Positions 52,942-64,000 of a stretch of DNA of 64,000 nucleotides are shown piece after piece. Origin of the DNA: Bryopsis sp. KO-2023 (taxonomy: Eukaryota; Chlorophyta; Ulvophyceae; Bryopsidales; Bryopsidaceae); assembly GCA_030272585.1 (NCBI GenBank), contig BSYQ01000005.1, forward strand, positions 3,558,501 to 3,622,500, given 5' to 3'. The notes below the pieces were generated by a model. That model was not told where the DNA came from. It ran no database searches and saw nothing but the letters and a program-made list of their open reading frames with translations. How positions within the stretch are numbered: the first letter of the stretch is position 1; every line of letters begins with the position of its first letter. Both the position numbers and the translations under genes were made by a program.

Positions 52942-54656
52942 CTAGTCCACTCTCAAATATGTTTGAATGGTGTCACAGTGAGCCCTCGTAAAAGTCTCCA
53001 CCGCCCCAAGTTTTCCTTTCCATTCAGCCACCACTTCCTTGGTACAAATATCCAGAACTCTATCGAGGTAGTCCAACACCGCGTTGAAAGGATCCGCCAG
53101 GTAGCACGGTTCGGAGTTGTCTGGACCAAACTGAGCTTCCGCGAGGCCCTTTCTCGCACCCGCCACGATGCTCTCCATATACGCCTTCTGCGTCCTGATA
53201 TCCTCTTTGGTTCCCAATCGAGTCAGGTGGCCAGCGACGAGCGTGTCGAAGTCGAAGTCGAGCAGAGTGTCGTGAGCATCAAGGAACTCTCCGACGTCTC
53301 TGGTAATGGCCAGCCGGGAGAAGGGCGAGAAGCCTGGGAAGATAAGGTCGACCACGTACATGACTCTTTGCGCAGGCGCCATGATGAACAGGTCGCCATC
53401 TCCGTGGAACTTTCCTGACGTCAAGGTGAGACCCTGGGAGAAACAACACAGGAAACTTCGGATGTTGAAACAGCACATTTTTATGCGTTTTGGGGGGAGG
53501 GGGGGACGGGCTCTTTTTTGCTTGAAACTGTTGGTTTGAACACAACATATTCATGGAAATCTTTCGTTTCTCCCAGGGCTGGCAAGACTCGAACTGTGAG
53601 TGCAGGACCAAGGTAGCCACGGACAAATGGCACCACCCCCAGGGGGAGTTTCGGGGGCGACACTTATCTGTGTCGAAGTCGAGGAAGATGCCAGAAATCG
53701 AAGAAGTATTTTACCCACCGTGAATTCCGCCAGCTTTGCCCTCCCTTTGCCATCTCTCGGATACCCGCCCTCCCTGAGCGTTCCATCCTTAGCCAAAAGT
53801 GCATCTTGCTCGAACGTGACTGTCGGCAACGGCCTCGGGTCATCCTGGTTTCGACGCTGCGCGGCCTGGATTAATTCCTTCGTTTTTTCATTCGCGACGA
53901 TTTTCACGTCAGGAAAGGCCTTCGCGACTTCGTTTGCTGCACCGATATGATCTCTGTGGAAATGGCTGTAGACCAGATGAGTGATGGGTTTGTCCGTAAC
54001 GCCCGCAATCGCCTCGACGAGGTTAGGGGTGGTCTGGAAAAAGTTTGGAGGTGCGTCGACAACGATCACTCCAGAGTCGCCCACCATGAACATGTTCTAC
54101 GAAGGCACACACCAAAAAAAAAAAATGATGAAATCGCTGTGTGGCGTTACGACAGGACAGGTTTAGAATGTGCAGCCAGCAACCGAATATGCATATTGCA
54201 TATTGAAGCTGAAAAAAATCCCAAACAAACAAGGAGGTGGCCTTGGCGTTCCGAGCGACCGATGTGATAAAGCCTCGACTTGCTCTGCTGTTAATGGTTT
54301 CCTCTTCCCGTCCACTGAACCACCAGTCTCAAAAAAACTGCGAAAGTCACCGTATCTGCTGATATTCTTTTCTGTGCTTGGACCCTGCACCCCTTTTTGG
54401 ACTGTCGGAACAAAGCAACAGAGGCGGGAAAAAGGATGCTCACCTGGTATATCCCATCCGCTGCCCAGTAGAGGCCGTCGTCGAAGGGAGTCACAATAAG
54501 CTTGGGGGGCTGCACGAGATGCAGAGGCGTGCCAGTCTCGTCAGTGATTCCTTTCGACGATTCGGGAAGGTCGGGACACTCTTCTGCTGCGCAACATGCC
54601 GCCGCGGCGACGAACAAAAACAACGAAAGACAGAAACGAGAGGCGAACATTCTCAT
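52942..54656 (-). CDS. secreted metallo-beta-lactamase-fold hydrolase
   Basis: Four exons: 54444-54656, 53715-54096, 53547-53662 and 52942-53433, 400 residues, all phases consistent. Signal peptide FCLSLFLFVAAAACCAAEEC. The fold's first strands are NMFMVGDSGVIVVDAPP. The zinc motif is HLVYSHFHRDHIGAA (HxHxDH). Later conserved points are YGLTLTSGKFHGDGDLFIMA (third zinc His), MYVVDLIFPGFSP (bridging Asp) and FDTLVAGHLTRLG (last His). All metal ligands are therefore present and it should be an active binuclear zinc hydrolase. Substrate is unknown; the long helical C-terminus (about 130 residues) resembles bacterial-type secreted MBL proteins. Exon 3 uses an unusual acceptor (GATAAG|TG) and a weak GTTGTG donor, but only this choice keeps the frame and the fold. 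Confidence 0.85.
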
Positions 54657-55762
54657 GAAGGAACGCAGGCAGGAAAAAAACTCTGGTGGCGGTGTTCACC
54701 GAGAAGTGTCGATAAATAGGCGCGGGAAGGAGCCTACACTGAAAGTGACCGGAAACCCTTAAAACCCATCACGTTGTTTTACGTATTGTTCCGTTTCGTA
54801 GCGTCGAAGGTGGTGAAAATCGCCAGCGAGGCCGCCTCCCGGCGACCACGACGGGATGACACGCGCTTCGATGCTCCTTCGTGTTGGTTGAGATTGGTTC
54901 GTCACAGCTGTGTGTAAGGTAGTAAGCAACAACAAAAAGAAAAATTATTGAGGGCCAGAGGGAAGCTGTTCGCGGTCACAGTTCGGCGCCTCCTGTACAA
55001 CAGTTCGAGAAAAATCTTTTTACAGTGGTGACGAGCAGTATATTCTTTCGTGGGCCATTTGGCCCATTGTGCCCCCCCCCAAATTCTGTTTGGCACACTT
55101 TCGGGCCACAAAAGGGCCAAAACGTTTTTATGCACCCCGACACATTGGCTGTCAGAATGTTGTGGTGATACGACCCCAACATTCTGACGGAAGTTCCTTT
55201 CAGACCATGTGAACTTTTGATTGTTTGTGTTTTTATTCTCAGACTGAAGGAAGGGATTTTTTATTTCTTTACTTTTATGGGGATTAGATGTGATTGCTTG
55301 TGTGGGGCTCCGAAAGTGAACCCAGAAGGAGTGGATTCTGGACTTTTCAGACAGTGTAACTTATTTTCCTGGTAGTCCAATATCTCCATTGTGCCAACCA
55401 ACGCTTAAAACATTTGTTTTGCAAATCAATAAAAGGATTGGAACTGGTGCATTCTTGTGTTGTGTTGACACATGGGTGGGCTTGGAAAGCCCCCAGACAT
55501 TTCAAAGAACTCCACTTCACAGAGCTCAGCTGAACAACCACAAAAATACCCCCCCCCCAAAAAAAAAACCCCAACCAACGCACGCATCTTTACCATGCAC
55601 ACCCTCCTCATATTCGCTTAATGAGTTCACAACCCTACTTACCATCCACCCCTTCCCCAATTTTTTAAAGCAAACTTAAAAATTATACACAAGATCGGAC
55701 CAACAAAACTTGATATGTGGGCGTTGTCAAAAATTTTTGATACATTTGTTTCGCCAGTCCAA
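54657..55762. other. no gene recognised
   Basis: Intergenic region between the hydrolase start and the 3' end of the phosphoribosyltransferase gene. A short inverted repeat (TTCTGACAGC near 55150) and a C10-A-run junction near 55548 are present. Confidence 0.45.
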
Positions 55763-58700
55763 TCAGGCAGTTGCCAACTCGCCAGCCTTTTCCTTTTGAG
55801 AAATGTCTATCCAGTTCGATAGAACATCGCCGGCTTTTCCTGATTGCTGAGCCTCCTGGGCCATGGCCACCCCTTCGATCGGATTCTCTGCAACTCCACA
55901 CGAAGCCAGAGCATACCTTGACACACGGGCAAAACAGATCGTTCAAATTCTTGAATCGATGCACCCATACTGGCAGTCAAAACCACCATAAGAAAAAACA
56001 CAGGGTTTTTTTTTGTTCTGATCAGCACATACATCAAAGTCCGAGATTTAAAAGACTTTGGTTTCTTTTCCTGGAAAGTCCCCCCCCCCCAAAGAAAAAA
56101 AAAAAGAAAAAATAATAATAATCGAGGCAAATTCTTTCCTATCAGCTGTACTCACCCAGCATTCAAACAGAGTGCATCAGCAATGGGGCCTTTCGCCCCT
56201 CCGAACACATCCCTGAGAATTTTGGCATTGAGCACCCTGTCTCCGCCTTTCAGATCCTCCACTTCGCACGGCGGAATTCCGACGTCTTTGGCGTCCAGTC
56301 GGTAGCTCTTGGTGCCTTCCGGAGTTACTTCCATGACGTCGGCCGGGCCTATTGGCGTCAGTTCATCCAACCCCATCGAGTGCACCACCAAAGCCTTTTT
56401 CGTTCCCAGTTGCTGTTGCAAAAATGCTTTCATAGTGAGAATAAGCCAATTTTTTTTTCTTGTTGCTCTGTTATTTGATATTTTCGTTTTTGCTCCGTGG
56501 AATGAACAGATATTTCTTTTCGAAAAAATCTTGATTAAAAAAAAAGAAAGAAAAAGAAAAAGAAAAAGAAAGAAAGAAAGAAAGAAAGAAAATAGAGAGA
56601 GTTAGGAATTTTAGTTTTTTTGAGAACGTCAGAAAAAAAAATTGAAAGAAATTCTCAGTGATCTGTTGCTTACGAAAGGATGGTGTGGATGTTTTGGTCG
56701 TATTTTTGGGTCAACATATTGGCTTTTTTCAGCAGGAAGGAATCATACCACTAGGGAATTTGCCATGAGGGGCATCAAGTCTGTGCTGTAAACCCCTATG
56801 AGACCGTATGGAGCATCGGCAGGATTCAGCATGGGCCCCAGAATATTAAAAGCAGTTCGAACCTGCAAGACAAACCAAAAAAATGAATGTAATACAAAAA
56901 ATAAAAAAATAAAATGTTACCCCACCCATCCACCCCCCTTCTTCGAAAGATAATCCCTGAATTTGTTCCACTTGCTCTTCAGCAGGAACCCTTCCTCCCC
57001 CACCCCCAAAAAAAAATGCGTTTTCACATCTTTGTCACAAGGTTGGGTTTCAAAAATTTCTTGAAAGGAAAATGCCACAATTAAAAGGGGAAAAAAACAC
57101 AAAAACAAGACGATTGGAACAGTAATTTCGTAGAGTTTGCCCCACTGGGGGCAGAAGCATTTTAAAGAGGGGGGGGAGGTGCACACACAAAAATTGTCAA
57201 TTCCTTTTACTTTCTCCGGTACTCGTTCATTCATTTTTTTTTTTCCACCTAAAAATTAAGGGACCGACCATGCATTTTTGTTACTTTGAGTTTTCTCCGG
57301 ACAGGGACGATGGCTTTCATGGCTGGATGGTATCGGGGGGCGAACATGAAGGCAACCCCAGCCGAATCCAAACAGCGCGAAATGCTCTCAGGGCCCAGAT
57401 CAATCGCAACACCAAGCTCCTGTCGATCGAACAGTTACAGAAAGAAGTTAGGAACATGCAAGAAAAAAAAACGAGTTAAAACTCTAGTCAACTTTTTTTT
57501 ACCAGTTGCAGCCTCTTTTTTTGCTAATCTGTAATCAAATCTGCATATTGGCTATCTCATTGAAGCAATCAAGCCCCTCCCCCCAAAAAAAAAAAGAAAA
57601 AAAAAGAAAAAAGAAAAAATGCAATACTTATGAAAGGATTTTCCAAGATGGTTTTCTTTTTTCAAAGCCAACCGATGCTTTGAAAAGATTGGGGTCGTTC
57701 TCTTATGTTGATTCTTCTTTTTTTTTTTTTTTTTTAAATTCGGTTTTGCTGGTGCACCTCGAGAACATCGGCTGAACCGCAAAGACTGGAGACCGATCGG
57801 TTTCCATGTTTTGCAACTTTGGCACCCGCGGCAGCAGCCACCACAGAAGACCCCGTCGAGATGTTGATGGAGCCGATGCTGTCGCCTCCGGTTCCCACAA
57901 TATCCACAACTGGTTAAAAAAAGCAAAAAACCGAAACCAACGGTTGGTTAGTCTGACCATCACAGGAACGGGAAAGAAAAAGGAAGAAGAAAACGGATAA
58001 GAAACGTATTTCTTTTTTTTCCAAATCCCAGCTTTTGAAATAGGGATGCACTAAAAAATTCAAGAAAAAAGTGGGGAAAAGATGAAGGGACAAAGAAACC
58101 CATAACAAGAATGGGTGGTGGCCAGATGGGGTTTGAAACTCCATGACAAAACGAGCAAGAAAGGAAGCGAGCTGAAAACAATTGAATTAATGAGACCAGA
58201 CAATCAAAAGCTCCAGTGGGAAGAACTTTTTTTTTTTTTTTTTTCCGGGGGGGCAGACAAAAAAAACCAAGTTTTTTTCAATCTTTATTCAATTTATAAT
58301 TTTTTGCCATTTTTCAATAGCTGACCATCATGAGGTGTGTTGACTCGGGTGGCTTTCTTCTTCATGGTGGTTGCCAATCCTGCAATTTCCTCCGGAGTCT
58401 CGCCCTACACAAATATATCCATATCAATTCTTAATTCGTATATAACAAAATGCAGCGCTTTTTTCCTTCTTTTCCCTTGCATTGAACAGCATGTGGAAAA
58501 AAAATTAAAAGAATTTTCATGAAATGGTGATTTGGGTGAAAACCAGACTGACACATCTTTGTCTTAAAATAGATGGCCTTTTATAATATTTAAAAAAGAA
58601 AAAACAAGAAATGTCATTGGCAACGATCGTCATCCCCCCCCCCCTTTATGATTCTTGAAAGAAGCGACCAGCAACGGCATTTGAGATACTAAAAATAGAA

Positions 58701-59807
58701 GAAAAAAGTTCGCAAGGGATATCTCTGGGTATTTTTTTCTTCTTCTTTTTTGACGAAGGAGAAAGCACGTGCCATTCGAACACTGGTACGGGAATCTGAG
58801 TTCATTATTGTGGATCCGCCAGTGAAATCCTGCACAGGGAATTCAGCTTTCATGTCACAAATTTGAAACTGGAGTATTTTCAAAAAAAAACAACGTAATG
58901 GAGCACCTTGGCCCTCAAAAGCACAAGAAGAGCTGCAATTTGCACTTCATCACCATCTTCCAATAGATACTGCAATCAATATGGAACCACAAAACAAAAA
59001 AATCAAATCTACAAAGTTTTCGACAATAAATCACCAGCAAGTTCTCCCCCCCCCAAAAAAAATAAAAATAAAATAAAAACAACAAAAATGTATCAAGAAA
59101 AAAAAAGAAAATCTACCTGCAACCGGAAATCCCTGAAGTTACACTTTTATATTGTTTGGAGAGAATCCCTGCTGGAGAAGGTCACACTTTTATTCACTAC
59201 AAGTGACTAGGCCGGCTGCGTAACCAGCCAATGCATGCATATTATGCAATAAGAATTGTTCACCACTGTTGCATTTGATTCTCTCTTTTCGGCATACCTC
59301 CAAGCAAGCTTCGGTGTCCTCTCTCGTCAAATCTTTCCCCTCACACAGAGTCTCCAAAATCTAGAAAACCCAAAACAGAAATCTCGACACAAAAATCTTG
59401 AAGCATTTCCCTTTCCCTTTGCTATTTTCTTTTTAGATTCTCTTCCAAATTGAAAAATCTCAGAATTGAGTCAAATGTTAACAAAAACGATGTCAACAAA
59501 TTCTTAGCCTGACAATTTCAACAAAAAAAAATCGACCAAAGGCATTGGGAGGAGGATTTTTATTTTTCTCCCCCCAATCATATAATAAAAAATATATACT
59601 TTTCTTCTTTCTTTTTGATCATAGACTGCAATCGAATATCGAAACTCTCTCCCACACCTGTGGAATGCGAACAGCGGTCGGGGCTGGGGAAGCCGATGCG
59701 AAAACCTTTCGACGTTCGTTTAGTCGTGGCGATCGATAAGCAAGGACGCCCGATCGTCCGCCAACCGAAGAGGCCACCCCTCGATTCGAAAGAAAACAGC
59801 TCTGCAT
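55763..59807 (-). CDS. trpD: anthranilate phosphoribosyltransferase
   Basis: Nine exons, all in phase: 59658-59807, 59298-59360, 58907-58969, 58326-58404, 57758-57909, 57285-57419, 56749-56862, 56156-56412, 55763-55916; 388 residues. It transfers phosphoribose from PRPP to anthranilate, the second committed step of tryptophan synthesis. The family signatures are complete: [52 protein letters not shown] (PRPP-binding glycine loop), [60 protein letters not shown]. The first exon encodes about 50 residues rich in Ser, Arg and Ala without acids near the start, like an organelle transit peptide. No fusion to other trp enzymes is seen. It is divergently arranged with the lipase gene, whose start is 547 bp away. 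Confidence 0.92.
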
Positions 59808-60353
59808 CTTTGAGGTATCTTTTCTTCCGAAAACAACACCCCTCCTGGAGCTCCAAAAATCGTTTTTTTTTCTTTTGGTCCTTTCGGATGATTAGTAATG
59901 CGATGCTTTTTGGGTGTGTGTGTGGCGCCACCTCACATATCCTTTTTGTTGCTTTCTTGCGTGAAGGACTCCATCGCAACGGATCATGAACGTGCGTCGA
60001 CGCTTACCCCACTGCTTTCGTTTTTGACGCTTTTTGTATATCGCGAACATTACGTTTTGTTCAGCGTTCGTTGCGGAATCTCGCGCGCACGCTCGGAGAA
60101 AGGGGGGAAGGGGCGGGCTAATCCCCGGTCGTCGCCCTGGAAAGTCGTTTTTTAGTTTTTCCCTTTTGGAAGGGGGAGGAAAAAAAAAAGACGCTGACGT
60201 AGTCGTCCGGCGTGAACTCCGCAGCGTTTCCGAATTCGAAACGAAAAGTGAGGGTTAAGTGAGCTGGGCGTTGGCATTGGAGTGATTAAACGAACAGGGC
60301 GCAAGAATATCAAAGAAAGTTTGGGAAGGAATTCGACAAGCTATTGTCAGGGA
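59808..60353. promoter_or_regulatory. divergent intergenic region between trpD and lipase
   Basis: The two genes start at 59807 (minus) and 60354 (plus), so this stretch probably holds both promoters. No clear TATA box is seen. A GC-richer part (60060-60140) may be the core. Confidence 0.4.
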
Positions 60354-63300
60354 ATGCGTGGGACCTCCCTGTTGCTGTACATACTCGGGTGGCTCTGGGG
60401 CTTGCTGGCGGCGTTTCGGTCGATCGGGGTTGGATTCGTGAAAGCGTTCTCTTGGGGGCATCGAAGGATTTATCAACCTGTCGCGGAATATGTGGTGGAA
60501 ACTCTCGTGGGGCTTTCGGAGGAGTATGCGAAGTCCGTCGTGAGGGAGTGGTTTAATTTCGCGGTCCGCTTGGTGAACGGGTGTTCGAGCTGGGTGGTGT
60601 CGAGGTTCGATTCGACGTTTTATCGAAAACAGCGACGTCCGAGTCACTGGGATTTCGCCACTTGGGAAAACTGGCGTCCCAGCACCTTCAACTGGCTGAT
60701 CGAAAGGGAAAACCACGAAAGGAAAGAAAGCGAAAAAGGGGGTGCCCAAGGTGAGGACGCCAGTGGATTTTTGCGGGGCCAATTATGAGTCTCAATTTTT
60801 TTTTTCAGAGAAAAAAATCTAATAGTAATATAATATTGTAATAATAATATCTAGGTTTCCTAACAGAAAACCTCAAGTAGTTCCCGAAAGATGAGAAAGG
60901 ACCTGTTGTTTAAAAAAAAAAGGGTTATTTTAAATGGAGCAAAAGAAAATCCAAAAATCCAAAAAAGGAACAGAGAAACATAGGATGCAGAATAAATTAA
61001 TAAATAAAACATAAAATAAAATGATTTTAGATACATTGTTTATGTGTCGTGAAACAATAAAAAAATTGAAAGTTTTGATCGCATAAGTTTTGATCCCTTT
61101 TTTTACTTGAATTTCAGCAAATACAGTCCAGAATCTACTTCAATGCATTTCTGGCCAAGACTCCCCGTCGACTGGAAAAAAAAATAAAAATAAAATTCTC
61201 AACGATTTATGTTTCTTTTTATCACAAGGGTTGAACAAAAAATAAAATTAATAATTTTTGAATGCAGAACCTCCATACAATCCTTGTTAATTCATCGTCA
61301 TGTTTTTTTTCTTTTTCATTTTTTTTGTAATTTATCGATACATAAATGATTGATTGCTTGCAGTGAATGAAGAAGTGATCTCAGGGGGGGAAAACTCTGC
61401 CAAGGATGGAAAAAATGTGGGCTTCAGCGAAGGGTTGCAAAAGGAAACAAACCCTGAGGGGGAGGATCTGGGTCCAAGAGAGGAGCCAGCAGCTTCTTGG
61501 AATGTTTTCGGACTGGGGATGAGGCGCCGAAGAAGGTCGCTCGAAGAAGGGTCGAATCTTGCCAGGGCTTTTCAGAAAGTTCCAGGTGAACGAGGCAAAC
61601 AATACGAAAAATGAGCTTTGTGAACGGTTGTGGAGTGCGTTATTTTTTTATTTAGTTTAAAAACATCTTGACGAGTGCATCTAAAGATAGTGCACAGTAT
61701 ATATAGATATAGATATAAAGACGTAGACACTGTTTTTCGATCATTTTTTTTTTTTTGCACGATGGGTTTGCATCGATCTCATTCTTTTTCCCCCTCTTGC
61801 AAAGAGTTGATTTCTTTTGATTTGTTCGTTTCAAGGCTAGGGTTTCTTACCACCGAAAGAATTTTTGCCACGATCATTAATCCAGGATGCTTATGTAACA
61901 TATCGGCAAGATTCCTTTCTCTCCCCCCCCCCCCTTTGTTTTTTTGTCTGTGAGAATTATATATTTTCCTGATCATATGGATGCACCGGTCCACTAAATC
62001 TTAATATTCTTTCCTTCTTGTTTTCTGACATTTTTTCCTTTTCTTTTTGACCCCTCTCCCCCCTCAATTCAGATGCCTTCGGTTCGATTGGATTCACGAT
62101 GCGTCGAGGTTGGATGGAAGATTGCCACATGGGCTCCGAAATGGCGATCACCAGATTTTTCGACACCTTTCGAAAATTCGTCCGACGTTGCTTTCTGTTA
62201 CCAAACGGCGACGGAATCGAAAAAATCGATCTCAAGCACAGCAAAAGCGAAATCTTACATCAGGTAAATGATTAAAAAAATATTATATTTTATTTGCTTT
62301 AAACCAATTCCCTTTTTGAGGGAAAAAGGTGAAACAAAACAAATGTGAAAAAATATATCTATCCATTTTTCTCAAGGGCTTGGGCTAAAAAAATCACCTC
62401 GTTGTGGATGTCCTTCGTTGGGCAAGTTTGCCTACTGTAAATTACACATTCATTCATTTTATCTATCTATGTATTTTTTTTATGTTATTTATTTCAGGAA
62501 GACATGTGGATATAGGGTCCAACTTCCAATCTGAAAACTTCAAACCTTTCAAACAAGGGATAGTGTGAATGCTTTTTTTTTCAGTATTTAACACACCAGT
62601 TCTCGGAAATAAATCCGTACAGGATGAGGGCAGCCCCGAATCGACAGCCGGTGAATCGTTGTCTCTACGCCATCTCCCCAGGATCCAGTCCAGCCCAGCT
62701 TGCTCTGCTCAAGATTTCAAAGAGAGACGAAAACTGAAGGCTGCTCGTCCCAGCATCTGGGAAAAACAATCCAGCAACGCCAATCGTTTCATTTCCGAGT
62801 CGGGCTACCCTTTGGAAGATCACGATGTGCTCACAGAGGATGGCTATATTTTGACGCTGCACAGACTCCCACGACCGAAGTCGAAAGATGCCGTGTTTTT
62901 CCAACATGGAATTCTGGGTGGGTTGCCTTCGCATCCCTCACATAAAATCCAGCAGAAGAAAAAAAAGTTCTGGTGGAAATAAAAAGTGTGAAAAAAGTGT
63001 GAGTTCTTGTCTTTCTTCAGGAAGATCCCTGCATACATGCTGAACTTTCATTATCCTATGCCTGTCTATATCTCTCTTTTTTCCCCTTTTTTTATTGATG
63101 CCACTATGAATGGTCAGGTTAACACAGAAACAACCCCCAACTGTAATTCTTGATCTCCAGTGCTAATTGACATTTCCTTTTCTTCCTTTTTGTGAAAAAA
63201 AGACACATCGATGTCTTGGTGTGCGAACGGGGTTGCGGGATCCCTGGCATTTCAAGCTTACGAGGCTGGATTCGACGTCTGGCTGGGGAATTGCAGAGCC

Positions 63301-63473
63301 AATCCTCCCAGACGCCACGGAGACCCCAAACTGGCTGGCCACAAGTACTGGGGATACTCCCTGAATGAATTGGGCCTGAAAGATATCGGAGCCCAATTGG
63401 AGTTCATCCACAAGGTGAGGGCTCTACATGGAAAATCTGTGTGTGTCTACACCGACTCTGGTGTTTTGAATCC

Positions 63474-63504
<31 letters not shown>

Positions 63505-64000
63505 AAAAAAAAAAGAAACGAAAGATGAAATATTGATTAAAAAAAGCCCTTTTCCTGATCGTTCCAGGTGAAATGCCGTGAGCTGGAAACCGCCAGGGAG
63601 GGGATCAAACGATGGAAAGCCGAGTACGGCGGCCGAAACTCCATCGACATTCGATGCGAGGAATCGCCCACAAAACAAGACGGCGTTTTCGACAGCCCCG
63701 TGCACGATTCCGGCACCAAGGCCGTAATTTGCTTGAGCAAGAGCTCCGGAGCCTTGGAGGGCGGCGAAACCCCCCACCCTGGCAGCCCCGATTCTGAGGA
63801 GTCGCAGACCTCCAGGATAGGGTTGGGCCACTCCACATCAGATCCAGTCAGCGATGATCAGAGCGACATTTCCTCACCTGATCTCGATCCAAACTTGCCC
63901 GATTTTGCTGATTTGACGAAAACGGAGCTGGATGGCGATCCTATCCCTCATCCAGACAGTGATGAAGGTGGTGCCGATTCTGATTCTGTATGTGGTGGGG
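60354..64000 (+). CDS. acid (lysosomal/gastric type) lipase, 3' end beyond window
   Basis: Exons 60354-60750, 61364-61585, 62073-62263, 62623-62917, 63203-63414, and 63568 onward to the window edge; phases agree throughout. The N-terminus has a signal-anchor (TSLLLYILGWLWGLLAAF), then about 270 residues of membrane-proximal, partly basic/disordered sequence. The lipase part has the AB-hydrolase-associated segment ISESGYPLEDHDVLTEDGYI, LTLHRLPRP, then VFFQHGILDTSMSWCANG, LAFQAYEAGFDVWLGNCRAN and YWGYSLNELGLKDIGAQLEF. These are the hallmarks of cholesteryl ester/triacylglycerol lipases. The expected catalytic GHSxG has not appeared by 64000. Instead the last exon is a long acidic, Ser/Asp/Pro-rich stretch, apparently an insertion between the oxyanion region and the nucleophile. 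In other members that gap is short. Confidence 0.85.
63472..63514. repeat. C-run to A-run junction in lipase intron
   Basis: About C23 followed directly by about A20, between exons 5 and 6 of the lipase gene. It is the longest example of a pattern repeated through the right half of the window. Confidence 0.95.

Overview
The window is nuclear DNA of a unicellular eukaryote. Genes are split by many GT-AG introns with T-rich acceptors, intergenic DNA is rich in homopolymers and minisatellites, and nothing looks operonic. The gene mix points to a free-living protist, possibly an alga: a stand-alone tryptophan-pathway phosphoribosyltransferase with a transit-like N-terminus, trypsin-fold proteins, an acid lipase, a TMEM242-like protein and a prolyl 4-hydroxylase. 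A chromerid or similar alga would fit, but the species cannot be fixed from sequence alone. All multi-exon models were spliced by hand, using reading phase and family similarity as checks.

Layout. 1.3-2.6 kb: a small secreted polyglycine protein gene inside a block that recurs inverted at 27.3-28.6 kb. 3.6-5.6 kb: a six-exon secreted protein of unknown family. 5.6-10.9 kb: little coding, two adjacent palindromes, and a 2.2-kb minisatellite with 96/70-bp units. 10.9-24.5 kb: a repeat-rich mobile region. It holds three sets of a 186-bp repeat (one unit inverted at 11.5 kb, eight at 13.2 kb, about 3.5 at 19.5 kb), two related coiled-coil/cysteine-rich proteins, a KDZ-type transposase with a chromodomain, a DUF3987-like protein, a second minisatellite and hairpins. 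25.3 kb: an intronless bacterial-type amidase that has lost its active-site residues.

30.4-34.8 kb (minus): an 11-exon membrane-anchored prolyl 4-hydroxylase with an apparent MATH domain before the catalytic domain. 35.8-40.5 kb (minus): two tandem trypsin homologues, both with the catalytic serine replaced by glycine. 41.7-43.9 kb (plus): a third trypsin with an intact triad and a cysteine-rich tail. 44.6-49.5 kb: a possible tiny gene and a TA-flanked inverted-repeat element. 49.7-51.3 kb (plus): TMEM242-like protein. 52.9-54.7 kb (minus): secreted metallo-beta-lactamase-fold hydrolase. 55.8-59.8 kb (minus): anthranilate phosphoribosyltransferase. 60.4 kb to the end (plus): an acid lipase cut off by the window edge.

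The most unusual content is the 25-kb accessory region between inverted arms, with its transposase, DUF3987-like protein and paired zinc-finger-like proteins. The MATH-P4H fusion and the cluster of pseudo-enzymes (two pseudo-trypsins, one pseudo-amidase) come next.
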